DNA of 64,000 bases, taken from NCBI RefSeq assembly GCF_021497885.1, contig NZ_CP046523.1:973501-1037500 (forward strand), read 5' to 3'. Numbering within the stretch: position 1 is the first letter of the stretch; each line of letters starts with the position of its first letter. The notes beneath the pieces are model-generated. The model had not been told where the DNA came from. It did no database searches and worked only from the letters and a program-made list of their open reading frames with translations. The position numbers and the translations under genes were made by a program. This DNA is from Streptococcus oralis. GTDB taxonomy: Bacteria; Bacillota; Bacilli; Lactobacillales; Streptococcaceae. This document shows positions 26,138-34,454 of the stretch, one piece after another.

Positions 26138-27219
26138 TGGACAGTCCAAAAAAATTAGGCTATCGCATGCCAGCAGAGTACGAAGCTCATCATGGAACCC
26201 TCATGATCTGGCCGACTCGACCAGGTTCATGGCCCTCTCAAGGAAAAGATGCTAAAAAAGCATTTAGCCAGATTATCAAGACCATAGCAGAAGGGGAAAG
26301 AGTTTATCTTTTGGTGGAGCAGGACCATCTATCTGAAGCCCAATCCTATCTAGAAGATAGCGTTGTTTATCTAGATATTCCTACCAATGATGCCTGGGCG
26401 CGTGATACAGGTCCGACGATTCTCGTAAATGATAAAAGAGAAAAGCTGGCCGTCGATTGGTCTTTTAATGCCTGGGGTGGTGCAGTCGATGGCCTCTACC
26501 AAGATTATGAAGATGATGACCAAGTAGCCAGTCGTTTTGCTGAGGTCTTGGAAATGCCTGTTTACGATGCCAAACCTTTTGTACTGGAAGGCGGAGCGAT
26601 ACACAGCGATGGTCAAGGAACCATTCTTGTGACTGAAAGTTGCCTTCTGAGCCCAGGTCGCAATCCTCATCTCAGTAAAGAGGAAATCGAAAACACCTTA
26701 TTAGAGAGCCTTGGCGCTGAAAAAGTTATTTGGCTTCCTTACGGTATTTATCAGGACGAAACCAATGAACATGTTGACAATGTTGCTGCCTTTGTTGGTC
26801 CTGCGGAACTTGTCTTAGCTTGGACAGATGATCAAAACGATCCCCAGTATGCTATGTCTGTAGCTGATTTAGCTCTTTTAGAGAAGGAAACGGATGCAAA
26901 AGGTCGTCCCTTCACTATTCATAAACTTCCAATCCCAGCGCTTCATCAAGTTGTAACCGAAGAGGATTTGTCAGGCTACATCTATGAAGAAGGTGAAGAG
27001 GAGCGATATAAGGGCGAGCGTCTTGCGGCTTCCTATGTCAATTTCTATATCGCCAACAAGTCTGTCTTAGTCCCACAGTTTCAGGATGTAAACGATCAAG
27101 TAGCCTTAGATATCCTCAGTAAGTGTTTCCCAGACCGTAAAGTTGTCGGAATAGCAGCTAGAGATATTCTTCTAGGTGGTGGCAATATCCACTGCATCAC
27201 CCAACAAATCCCTGAATAG
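26134..27219 (+). CDS. aguA: Agmatine deiminase
   Basis: 361 aa with AAGGGAG upstream. Guanidino-modifying fold: [18 protein letters not shown] near the start, [11 protein letters not shown] (substrate-binding Asp), [18 protein letters not shown] (catalytic Glu/His region) and [12 protein letters not shown] at the end with the catalytic Cys. It converts agmatine to N-carbamoylputrescine plus ammonia, the step after arginine decarboxylation. A GAGAAAAAG site and 9 bases separate it from aguB. Confidence 0.95.
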   Translation: MMDSPKKLGYRMPAEYEAHHGTLMIWPTRPGSWPSQGKDAKKAFSQIIKTIAEGERVYLLVEQDHLSEAQSYLEDSVVYLDIPTNDAWARDTGPTILVNDKREKLAVDWSFNAWGGAVDGLYQDYEDDDQVASRFAEVLEMPVYDAKPFVLEGGAIHSDGQGTILVTESCLLSPGRNPHLSKEEIENTLLESLGAEKVIWLPYGIYQDETNEHVDNVAAFVGPAELVLAWTDDQNDPQYAMSVADLALLEKETDAKGRPFTIHKLPIPALHQVVTEEDLSGYIYEEGEEERYKGERLAASYVNFYIANKSVLVPQFQDVNDQVALDILSKCFPDRKVVGIAARDILLGGGNIHCITQQIPE

Positions 27220-27228
27220 GAGAAAAAG

Positions 27229-28104
27229 ATGAGAAATGTAAGAGTTGCAGCAATCCAGATGCAATGTACCAAGGATGTGGCAACAAATATCCAAACAGCG
27301 GAGCGTTTAGTACGTCAAGCTGCAGACAAAGGCGCACAAATCATTCTCTTACCAGAGTTGTTTGAACGTCCCTATTTCTGTCAGGAACGCCAGTATGACT
27401 ACTACCAGTATGCCCAGTCAGTGACAGAAAATACAGCCATTCAGCATTTTAAGGTGATTGCTAAGGAACTACAGGTTGTTCTACCGATTAGTTTCTATGA
27501 AAAGGATGGCAATGTCTTGTACAACTCAATCGCCGTCATTGATGCAGATGGAGAGGTACTGGGCGTTTATCGGAAGACACACATACCAGATGACCATTAT
27601 TATCAAGAAAAGTTTTATTTCACGCCTGGCAACACTGGTTTCAAGGTTTGGGATACTCGCTACGCTAAGATTGGGATTGGTATCTGTTGGGATCAATGGT
27701 TCCCTGAAACAGCGCGCTGTCTTGCGTTGAATGGGGCAGAATTGCTCTTTTACCCAACCGCTATCGGTTCAGAACCTATCTTAGATACGGACAGTTGTGG
27801 TCACTGGCAACGTACTATGCAAGGGCACGCAGCAGCTAATATTGTCCCAGTTATTGTAGCCAATCGTTACGGTTTGGAAGAAGTCACTCCTAGTGAGGAA
27901 AATGGTGGACAAAGTTCCAGTCTTGACTTCTACGGTTCATCCTTTATGACAGATGAAACAGGCGCTATTTTAGAGAAAGCTGAAAGACAAGGTGAAGCTG
28001 TTCTGTTAGCGACCTATGACCTTGACAAGGGAGCAAGTGAACGCCTCAACTGGGGACTGTTTCGTGATAGAAGACCAGAAATGTACCAACGAATTACGGA
28101 CTAG
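27229..28104 (+). CDS. aguB: N-carbamoylputrescine amidase
   Basis: 291 aa nitrilase-superfamily enzyme. The catalytic Glu-Lys-Cys triad is visible: ILLPELFERPYFCQ (Glu near 42), YRKTHIPDDHYYQEKFYF (Lys near 118) and GIGICWDQWFPE (Cys near 155). It hydrolyses N-carbamoylputrescine to putrescine, CO2 and ammonia, feeding putrescine to speE or to the carboxyspermidine route encoded in the same operon. Last gene; a terminator follows 35 bases later. Confidence 0.95.
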   Translation: MRNVRVAAIQMQCTKDVATNIQTAERLVRQAADKGAQIILLPELFERPYFCQERQYDYYQYAQSVTENTAIQHFKVIAKELQVVLPISFYEKDGNVLYNSIAVIDADGEVLGVYRKTHIPDDHYYQEKFYFTPGNTGFKVWDTRYAKIGIGICWDQWFPETARCLALNGAELLFYPTAIGSEPILDTDSCGHWQRTMQGHAAANIVPVIVANRYGLEEVTPSEENGGQSSSLDFYGSSFMTDETGAILEKAERQGEAVLLATYDLDKGASERLNWGLFRDRRPEMYQRITD

Positions 28105-28138
28105 AAGGTAACTTTCATAATAAACTTTTGATATTCAC

Positions 28139-28171
28139 GCCTGTCTTACAAAAATGTAAGATAGGCTTTTT
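28139..28171 (+). terminator. Rho-independent terminator of the polyamine operon
   Basis: GCCTGTCTTACA and TGTAAGATAGGC form a 12-bp stem with one G-T pair, AAAA loop, then TTTTT. Confidence 0.85.
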
Positions 28172-28248
28172 AAATGTAAGATGGGTGTACGATTATACGT
28201 GGAGATGTATGCTATACTCTATGTAGATCAAAAAGAAAGAGGTTTATT

Positions 28249-28986
28249 ATGAAAAAATGGAATGCGACACAGCTGAAGTATCTGATGGCGACAGTAATGG
28301 TTCTGGACCATATTCCCCATATCACAGGGATCGTTTCTCCTCTGTGGGAAGGTATTTTCCACGCCTTGACTCGTTGTGTGGGAGTCTGGTTTGCCTATAT
28401 GGCTATGGAAGGTTTTATCCATACTCGAAATCTGAAAGACTATCTCATCCGCCTCTGGTCTTGGGCGCTTATCATGTTTGCTGGAAATAGCCTCCTCAAT
28501 ACCCTATTTGCATCCAAAGGGGTAATGGTCAATAATAACATTTTCTTGACTTTGGCCATCGGTGTCACCATGCTTTGGATTGGTTTTCCTCGAAAAGAGC
28601 TGGATAAAAAAGAGAAGTTGTGGCGTCGGATTGGAGTTGCTGGGCTTTTGATTTTCGGTTGTCTTTTTACTGAGGGTGGTATCACTATGCTACCATTTCT
28701 CTTGATTAGTTACTCTTGTCGAAATCGTAAGGGATTGCGAAATCTCCTCTATACTCTCCTTTGGGCCTTTCTATTAGTGACTTCTATCCATACCTATGAT
28801 ACTTGGTACCAAACCTTGGAAATGATGCTTTACAATTCTGACTGGCTCTTTATCACCGTCTTTCCTTTCATGGCCTTGTATAATGGACAGCGAGGAAAGG
28901 AAACCAGCTGGAGTAAATATTTCTTTTATATTTTCTACCCAGCCCATCTATGGATTATAACCTTGATTGCTTATTTGGTTAAGTAG
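28249..28986 (+). CDS. TraX family membrane protein
   Basis: 245 aa, AAAGAGG before the ATG; extended -10 TGC-TATACT at 28210-28218. It begins KKWNATQLKYLMATVMVLDHI, the signature opening of TraX-like proteins (membrane acyltransferase family, after the F-plasmid pilin N-acetylase), and has about seven hydrophobic helices. Chromosomal TraX genes are common in streptococci, and their substrate is unknown. Single-gene unit with its own terminator. Confidence 0.8.
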   Translation: MKKWNATQLKYLMATVMVLDHIPHITGIVSPLWEGIFHALTRCVGVWFAYMAMEGFIHTRNLKDYLIRLWSWALIMFAGNSLLNTLFASKGVMVNNNIFLTLAIGVTMLWIGFPRKELDKKEKLWRRIGVAGLLIFGCLFTEGGITMLPFLLISYSCRNRKGLRNLLYTLLWAFLLVTSIHTYDTWYQTLEMMLYNSDWLFITVFPFMALYNGQRGKETSWSKYFFYIFYPAHLWIITLIAYLVK

Positions 28987-29000
28987 ATTCAATTTTCATT

Positions 29001-29036
29001 AGCTCCTTCTTGCTTAAAATGTGAGAGGAGCTTTTC
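29001..29036 (+). terminator. Rho-independent terminator
   Basis: AGCTCCT at 29001 pairs with AGGAGCT at 29026, followed by TTTTC. Confidence 0.65.
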
Positions 29037-29092
29037 TGGATCTGGAATTCCTAATAAAACATGTTATAATGGTTTTAGAAAGGACGAGGTTT

Positions 29093-29791
29093 ATGGCGAG
29101 CATACTTGTAATTGAAGATAATAATGAAATCCAGGAAATCTTAAGAATCCTTCTTGCAGAGGAACACGAAGTGATTCAAGCATTTTCTGGTACAGAAGGT
29201 ATAATGCAATTTGACAAAGGTGGCATTGATCTCGTTTTGCTAGATATCATGCTCCCTGGGAAAAATGGCGACCAAGTCTTGCAAGCTATTCGACAAACTA
29301 GTCAGACTCCGGTCATCATGCTTACTGCTTTGGGTGATAAAAAGCTCATCAGCCAATATCTCCTAGATGGTGCCAATGATTACATAGTAAAACCTTTTGA
29401 TTTGGACGAAGTCTTTGCCAGAGTCACTGTGCAATTACGCCAAAGTGGTGAATATCAGTCAGAAGATCGAAGAGAAATTAATAACCTCGTGCAAAACTTT
29501 AAAAATATCCAGTTCGATGCGGATAGTTTTGAAATAAGCAACTCTACTGAAATCATTCGCCTTGCAAAGAAAGAGTGTCAGATTCTTCAAATGTTGCTCC
29601 ATCATCCTAAAAAGATCTTCACCAAAGAAGAACTCTATGAATTAATTTGGGAAGAAAGTTACCTGCCTGGAGACAATACGCTCAACACCCATCTAAGCAA
29701 TCTCCGTAAAAAACTGCATCAACTGGATCCAAATCACGAGTACATCGAAACCATTTGGGGAGTTGGTGTTCGATTAAAAGGAGATAAGTAA
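29093..29791 (+). CDS. OmpR-family response regulator
   Basis: 232 aa from ATG 29093 (AGGACGAGG upstream, TATAAT at 29064); the longer in-frame TTG start lies within the terminator. Receiver domain: ILVIEDNNE acid pair, LVLLDIMLPG with the phospho-acceptor Asp (about residue 53), MLTALGD and YIVKPFD with the conserved Lys. C-terminal winged helix with HPKKIFTKEELYELIW and TLNTHLSNLRKKL. Its start overlaps nothing upstream, and its stop overlaps the sensor kinase ATG. Probably controls the convergent ABC transporter at 30708-32379. Confidence 0.9.
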   Translation: MASILVIEDNNEIQEILRILLAEEHEVIQAFSGTEGIMQFDKGGIDLVLLDIMLPGKNGDQVLQAIRQTSQTPVIMLTALGDKKLISQYLLDGANDYIVKPFDLDEVFARVTVQLRQSGEYQSEDRREINNLVQNFKNIQFDADSFEISNSTEIIRLAKKECQILQMLLHHPKKIFTKEELYELIWEESYLPGDNTLNTHLSNLRKKLHQLDPNHEYIETIWGVGVRLKGDK

Positions 29792-30669
29792 TGATTTACA
29801 GTTTGATATCTCTGTTGCTCCTTATCAACATCATTTTGGCGATTTCTTTGATTCGCTATCATATAGCAATTAGAGATTTAAGCAGACAAATCGAAGAAAA
29901 GATTCGCTCTGGTAGCATGAAGAGGATCGGTGTAAATTTCTTTTCAAAGACCATTTTGCGTCTACATAACCAAATTGAGAATCTATTTCAAGAGGTAGAG
30001 CAAAATCAGCTAATCATGAAGCGTGAAAAACACACCCTAGATATGGCAATCAGTAACATCGCTCATGATATTCGGACACCTTTGACAATCGCTTCAGGAT
30101 ATACTCAACAACTAATAAAACACCCCGATAATAGTTCAGAAACCTTAAATAAAATAGCCCATCATCAGGATTTGGTTTCCAAACGTTTGGAGACTCTCCT
30201 CGAATACCGTCATTTGATGGAAGGTGCAGTCAAACCGAAACTGGAAGAGCTTGATTTATCAACTTTTATAACGAAAAAGACTTTAGCCTATTACGACGTT
30301 TTTCAATCTTCACATATTGTTCTTGATTTTAATGTTGAACCAGGATTGAAAACGACGACTGATGAGGACTTGCTTGATCGAATTATACAAAACCTCCTTG
30401 GAAATGTTCTCAAGCACGGCAAGGAGAAGGCTCGACTTTCTTTGAAAAAGGAAGAAAATAGGCTTGTTTTGGAAATTGATAATCTAGTCAAAAAACCTAT
30501 CAAGAATATAGATAATCTCAGCAATCGTTTTTATTCTGAAAATATGTCTGATACCGAAGAATCCTCTGGTTTAGGTCTCTATATTACTGAGGAATTGGTT
30601 CATCTTCTTGGAGCGGAAATGAAGCTAGCCACTGATGGAGAATGGTTTTCGGTCTTTATCTATCTTTAA
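29791..30669 (+). CDS. Sensor histidine kinase with short N-terminal anchor
   Basis: 292 aa; ATG overlaps the regulator stop by one base. One hydrophobic helix at residues 2-20 (LISLLLLINIILAISLI) and no extracellular sensor domain. H-box NIAHDIRTPLT, N-box LLGNVLKHG, and GLGLYITEELVHLL as the G2 box. Kinases of this compact type often sense through an ABC transporter or at the membrane, as in lantibiotic and antimicrobial-peptide resistance modules. The convergent ABC genes fit that. Signal unknown. Confidence 0.85.
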   Translation: MIYSLISLLLLINIILAISLIRYHIAIRDLSRQIEEKIRSGSMKRIGVNFFSKTILRLHNQIENLFQEVEQNQLIMKREKHTLDMAISNIAHDIRTPLTIASGYTQQLIKHPDNSSETLNKIAHHQDLVSKRLETLLEYRHLMEGAVKPKLEELDLSTFITKKTLAYYDVFQSSHIVLDFNVEPGLKTTTDEDLLDRIIQNLLGNVLKHGKEKARLSLKKEENRLVLEIDNLVKKPIKNIDNLSNRFYSENMSDTEESSGLGLYITEELVHLLGAEMKLATDGEWFSVFIYL

Positions 30670-30677
30670 CAGAAGAA

Positions 30678-30708
30678 ACCTCCTCTATATCCTAGAGGAG
30701 GTCCTTTT
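30678..30708. terminator. Bidirectional terminator between kinase and ABC permease genes
   Basis: ACCTCCTCT and AGAGGAGGT form a 9-bp perfect stem between converging genes. A T run follows on the + side, and a TTTCTT tract follows on the - side. Confidence 0.75.
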
Positions 30709-31460
30709 TATAAGCTTTTCTTCTTGAAAACAGTTAGTCCACTGAGAGAAAAGAAAAGTATGATAGCGATGCAAACCGTAATGGTATAGAGAACGGATTG
30801 ACTATCAGCAGTCATGGCATAGGCAAAATTTAAGCTCAGATATCGTAGAATTTCAATGTCTGGGAAAACAAGCATTGGCATAGAAAGGATGATAGAGCTA
30901 ATCAGATAACCAATAAATACGGCAAGATAAGAATGAGTTAGGTAGAGAATAAAGGAAATAATCGAAAGCCAAGCGAGAAGGCAGAGAAATTGAAGGGAAA
31001 TCATTAAGAGGAGATTGGCAATAAAACCATCAGGTATCGTACCAAGTCCGTTTAGTAGAGTTGAGGGAACAAAAGCAATCACAAGGCTGGCGATGAGTTG
31101 TAATAGAGCGATGCTTGCTAGAACAAAGGATTTAGCGAAGAAAAACTTTGTACGAGAAACGCCAACTGTCAAACTATTTTTATAGAGCTTGCCGATTAAA
31201 TCCACTCCGAGAACTAAACATGTTAGTATAATGCAGAGAAAAACGAGGTTTGAATCATTGCTAGACGCATTGATAAGAGCTTCTATCCCATTCCAACCAT
31301 GGGTAGGAGTCTCTGGTGGTGTTGTATTTACTGACATTAAATGTCCTGTAGCCCCGATAGTGGCACCCATTAGCAAGAGGACAAAGAGAATGAATTCTGT
31401 AATCCAAAATCCTTTGGAGCGGAAAAGACGGTAAAAATCTGCTTGAATGGTATGTATCAT
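30708..31460 (-). CDS. ABC-2 type permease
   Basis: 250 aa, ATG 31460 with ATAGGAG upstream. Six hydrophobic segments starting with FWITEFILFVLLLMGATIGA; the arrangement is that of ABC-2 permeases used for peptide export or bacteriocin self-protection (BcrB/LanE-G type). Its ATPase partner is 10 bp upstream in the same transcript. It should move a peptide or drug out of the membrane; the substrate is unknown. Confidence 0.8.
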   Translation of the reverse strand: MIHTIQADFYRLFRSKGFWITEFILFVLLLMGATIGATGHLMSVNTTPPETPTHGWNGIEALINASSNDSNLVFLCIILTCLVLGVDLIGKLYKNSLTVGVSRTKFFFAKSFVLASIALLQLIASLVIAFVPSTLLNGLGTIPDGFIANLLLMISLQFLCLLAWLSIISFILYLTHSYLAVFIGYLISSIILSMPMLVFPDIEILRYLSLNFAYAMTADSQSVLYTITVCIAIILFFSLSGLTVFKKKSL

Positions 31461-31470
31461 GATTTTTCTC

Positions 31471-32379
31471 CTATTCTACCAATTGTGTGAAGTATTCTTC
31501 TAGGTTTTGACGGGCAAAGTATATCTCATCAATAGCAACATCGGCCAAAGTTAGTTGCTTAAGAATCTGTTTGACATCTTGTTCATTTCCAAAGATATGG
31601 ATTTCATTTTCAGGGTTTACAACCTTAAACTGAAGCTGGATTTGTTCTTTCAATACCTGACAAGCTCTTTCTTTGTCGCTTGTTTTAAGCACGATATAAT
31701 CCTCACTTAGTGTTTCAAACTCAGCTTTACTGATTTCACGGATAATCTTACCTTGATCCAAAATTCCAAAGCGATTAGCTAGGAGATAGAGTTCTGACAA
31801 GATATGGCTAGAGATGAGGATAGTTATGCCTTTTTCTTGATTGAGCCGTTGAATCATCAGACGAAATTCTTTGATCCCAATTGGGTCGAGACCGTTAATG
31901 GGTTCATCAAGAATCAGGAAGTCAGGTTTGGATAGAAGGGCAATGGCGATGCCAAGTCTTTGTTTCATTCCTAGTGAGAAATCACGAAAGACTTTTTTCC
32001 CTGTATCTGACAAACCAACATAGTCCAAGGTCTCATGAATCACCTTATCAGCATTTGGAATATGACGTATCATACAATAATATTTAAGGTTTTGATAAGC
32101 TGTTAAGTGATTGTGAGCTACAGGTGATTCGATAACAGAACCCACTCGAGATAAAGCCTTGGTCCACTCATTTTGTTCTTGGCTAGAAAAGAGGGAGACT
32201 GTGCCTTTGTCCGCAAATAATAATTGTGTAATGATTTTAATAAGAGTAGTTTTACCTGCTCCATTTTTTCCAATTAGACCATAAATATCTCCCTCTTTTA
32301 TGGTTAGACTAAGATCTTGAAGAATAGCTTGTTGGCCAAATTGTTTGGTCAGTCCATGAATTTCGAGTACTGTTTTCAT
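31471..32379 (-). CDS. ABC transporter ATP-binding protein
   Basis: 302 aa, ATG 32379 with AAAGGAG. Walker A GKNGAGKTT, signature FSLGMKQRLGIA, Walker B LILDEPINGLD and the switch His in LISSHILSEL. The C-terminal extension after residue 210 is typical of BcrA-like antimicrobial export ATPases. It pairs with the permease downstream. Probably under the two-component system that converges on it from the other strand. Confidence 0.88.
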   Translation of the reverse strand: MKTVLEIHGLTKQFGQQAILQDLSLTIKEGDIYGLIGKNGAGKTTLIKIITQLLFADKGTVSLFSSQEQNEWTKALSRVGSVIESPVAHNHLTAYQNLKYYCMIRHIPNADKVIHETLDYVGLSDTGKKVFRDFSLGMKQRLGIAIALLSKPDFLILDEPINGLDPIGIKEFRLMIQRLNQEKGITILISSHILSELYLLANRFGILDQGKIIREISKAEFETLSEDYIVLKTSDKERACQVLKEQIQLQFKVVNPENEIHIFGNEQDVKQILKQLTLADVAIDEIYFARQNLEEYFTQLVE

Positions 32380-32483
32380 GATTTTCTCCTTTTGATTTAT
32401 TTTCTAACTTTAGTATAAGGTATAGAAATCAAAGAAACATCAAGTAATTCTAAAGAGTTTCTAAAGTTTTCTAATTTTAAAAA

Positions 32484-32510
32484 AACAAAACCCAGTTGAT
32501 ATGAACTGGG
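32484..32510 (-). terminator. Rho-independent terminator of the HAD gene
   Basis: On the minus strand, CCCAGTT pairs with AACTGGG, followed by TTTTGTTTTTTT. Confidence 0.8.
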
Positions 32511-32518
32511 CCTCTCAA

Positions 32519-33328
32519 TTATAAAATATACTTCTCAATGGCACGCGCAACGCCGTCTTCTTCGTTGCTGGCTGTGACGTCGTTGGCAAGAGATTTGACA
32601 TAATCGCTGGCATTTCCCATAGCAATGCCAAGTCCTGCAAACTGAAGCATTTCGATATCGTTATTGGCATCACCCATGGCCATAATTTCTGAAGGCTCGA
32701 TATTCAAAATCGCTGCTAGTCGAGAAAGAGCAGTAGCTTTGGTAGTCCCAAGAGGCATCGCTTCATAAATAACAGGCTGCGAACGAACTCCACTGAATCG
32801 TTGGCAGAGTTCCTCAGCGAACCGTTGTTCAAAATCGTCTGTTTGTTCTTTTGTTCCTAAAAACATACCTTGGAACATTCGATATTTGCCACTGGTCGCT
32901 TCCTCAAGGGAAATTTCAGTCAGGTCTGAAAAGACTAGCTTGGCATCATTTTGAACAATTTGATTAGGCTTGCCACCGAGGACAAAATAATGTTTCTCAT
33001 CAAAAAGAGTTAACTGGACGTCGCTCTTTTCTGCTAAGTCATAGAGGTATTCGATGTCAGCTGGGCTGAGTTCTTGCCAGTCAACTAGCCCCCAGTCACT
33101 GGTCTGGTGAGTTGAACAACCGTTATTGACGATGACATACTCGTTCTGGAGGTCTAGTCCCAGTTTTTTGTAGTAGGGGAGGACACCGAAAAGTGGGCGA
33201 CCCGTACAGAGAACCAGTTTGACACCTTTTTCAATAGCTTGATGAATAGCAGTGATGTGGGTTTGTGGGATTTCCTTGGCTTCGTTAAGGAGAGTTCCGT
33301 CCATATCCAAGGCTAGTAGTTTAATCAT
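32519..33328 (-). CDS. Cof-type HAD phosphatase
   Basis: 269 aa, ATG 33328 after AAAGGAAG. Motif I LALDMDGTLLN, motif II LCTGRP, and GDANNDIEMLQFAGLGIAMGNA (motifs III/IV region) place it in the Cof/YidA subfamily of haloacid-dehalogenase phosphatases. Members dephosphorylate sugar phosphates or flavin-type substrates in the cytosol; the specificity here is unknown. Monocistronic, opposite to the MarR gene. Confidence 0.88.
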   Translation of the reverse strand: MIKLLALDMDGTLLNEAKEIPQTHITAIHQAIEKGVKLVLCTGRPLFGVLPYYKKLGLDLQNEYVIVNNGCSTHQTSDWGLVDWQELSPADIEYLYDLAEKSDVQLTLFDEKHYFVLGGKPNQIVQNDAKLVFSDLTEISLEEATSGKYRMFQGMFLGTKEQTDDFEQRFAEELCQRFSGVRSQPVIYEAMPLGTTKATALSRLAAILNIEPSEIMAMGDANNDIEMLQFAGLGIAMGNASDYVKSLANDVTASNEEDGVARAIEKYIL

Positions 33329-33417
33329 AAGACTTCCTTTTCTAGGTGTTTTACTTTTATTATAGCATATAGACTATGAAATGTCTGACAGAATTGTAAA
33401 ATTCGGCTTTCCTTTTC

Positions 33418-33446
33418 TTGAAAAAGAAAATAAAATCTTATATAAT
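33418..33446 (+). promoter_or_regulatory. Sigma-A promoter for marR-EVE pair
   Basis: TTGAAA, 17-base spacer, TATAAT, 28 bases before the MarR gene. Confidence 0.75.
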
Positions 33447-33474
33447 ATGTATACTTAATATTTAAGGAGAAATA

Positions 33475-33936
33475 ATGTCAAAGTATCACTTTAATTCAAT
33501 TTACAAAAATGATGAAACAGAATCTACAGGTCTTCTTTTCATCAAAGTCTACAACAAGTGGGAAAGCAACTTAAAAAGAGTCTTGAAATCAGTTGGCCTC
33601 ACTTTGCCCCAATTTATCGTTTTGACTTCGCTCTTGTTTCTGACCAATAGAGAGGAATATGTAACGCAAGTTGATATTGCTCGGTTCTCTGGTATGGATG
33701 TCATGACGGTTTCCCAGATTGCTAGACTACTGGAGAAGAAAGAATACATTAAACGCGATCAACATCCAAAGGATAGTCGGGCAAAACTAGTCTCAGTGAC
33801 GAAGTCTGGCGCGGAGAAGGTCAATCAAGCTTTACCTTTAGTAGAAGGTGTTGATGAAGTATTTTTTGATAAACTATCTAACGATAGAGAAGTTTTTAAT
33901 CGCATGTTAGTAGAGTTGGAGGATAAAAATGCCTAG
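33475..33936 (+). CDS. MarR family transcriptional regulator
   Basis: 153 aa, AAGGAGAAAT upstream. Winged-helix core: LTLPQFIVLTSLLFL, YVTQVDIARFSGMDVMTVSQIARLLEKKEYI (recognition helix) and RDQHPKDSRAKLVSVT (wing with the DxR motif). Dimerising helices flank it. Binds a palindrome, often its own promoter; the ligand is unknown. Its 3' end overlaps the EVE-domain gene by eight bases, so the two are expressed together. Confidence 0.9.
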   Translation: MSKYHFNSIYKNDETESTGLLFIKVYNKWESNLKRVLKSVGLTLPQFIVLTSLLFLTNREEYVTQVDIARFSGMDVMTVSQIARLLEKKEYIKRDQHPKDSRAKLVSVTKSGAEKVNQALPLVEGVDEVFFDKLSNDREVFNRMLVELEDKNA

Positions 33937-34348
33937 ATATTGGGTCGGAGTTGTTTCGAAGAACCATGTTTTAAGAGGAGTTGAAGGAAATTTTTGCCAG
34001 GTCTGTCATGGAAAGGGCGGCCCCTTAAACCGTATGAAAAAAGGTGACTATCTTTTATACTATAGTCCAAAATACGATATGAACAGTCAAGATAAGTTAC
34101 AGGCTTTTGTGGCTGTAGGTAAGATTATAGATGACAAAGCCTATCAAGTAGAGCAGTTTGAAGGATTCTTTCCCTTTAGACGAAATGTCGAGTATTATCA
34201 ACCAGTCAAAGATTGCTTCATAGAAATAGCCAGACAACATCCTGAATGGAGAGACTATACTTCTCGACTTCGTTATGGACATTTTGAAGTTTCAAAAGAC
34301 TTTTTTCTCTATATCTTTCAGCATATGAAAGTGGATGATGAAGGATGA
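33929..34348 (+). CDS. EVE-domain (UPF0310) protein
   Basis: 139 aa; GTTGGAGGAT lies inside the marR end. The whole protein is an EVE/YTH-like domain: YWVGVVSKNHVLRGV at the start, GGPLNRMKKGDYLLYYSP, FVAVGKI and the FPFRRNVEY segment lining the pocket. EVE domains bind modified bases in DNA or RNA and turn up in restriction and RNA-modification contexts. Here it is coupled to a MarR regulator and followed by the recombination genes rexB and rexA. Confidence 0.85.
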   Translation: MPRYWVGVVSKNHVLRGVEGNFCQVCHGKGGPLNRMKKGDYLLYYSPKYDMNSQDKLQAFVAVGKIIDDKAYQVEQFEGFFPFRRNVEYYQPVKDCFIEIARQHPEWRDYTSRLRYGHFEVSKDFFLYIFQHMKVDDEG

Positions 34349-34389
34349 TTGATTTGCTAATTAAATGATTGTCAACTAGAATTTTGGAT

Positions 34390-34418
34390 TTGGACTGTGA
34401 AGCGAACTTTGCTATAAT
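34390..34418 (+). promoter_or_regulatory. Sigma-A promoter for rexBA
   Basis: TTGGAC, 17-base spacer, TGC-TATAAT (extended -10), 36 bases before the rexB ATG. Confidence 0.75.
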
Positions 34419-34454
34419 AGAGTAAGAAACTTTGATAAAGCAAACGAGGCTGAG

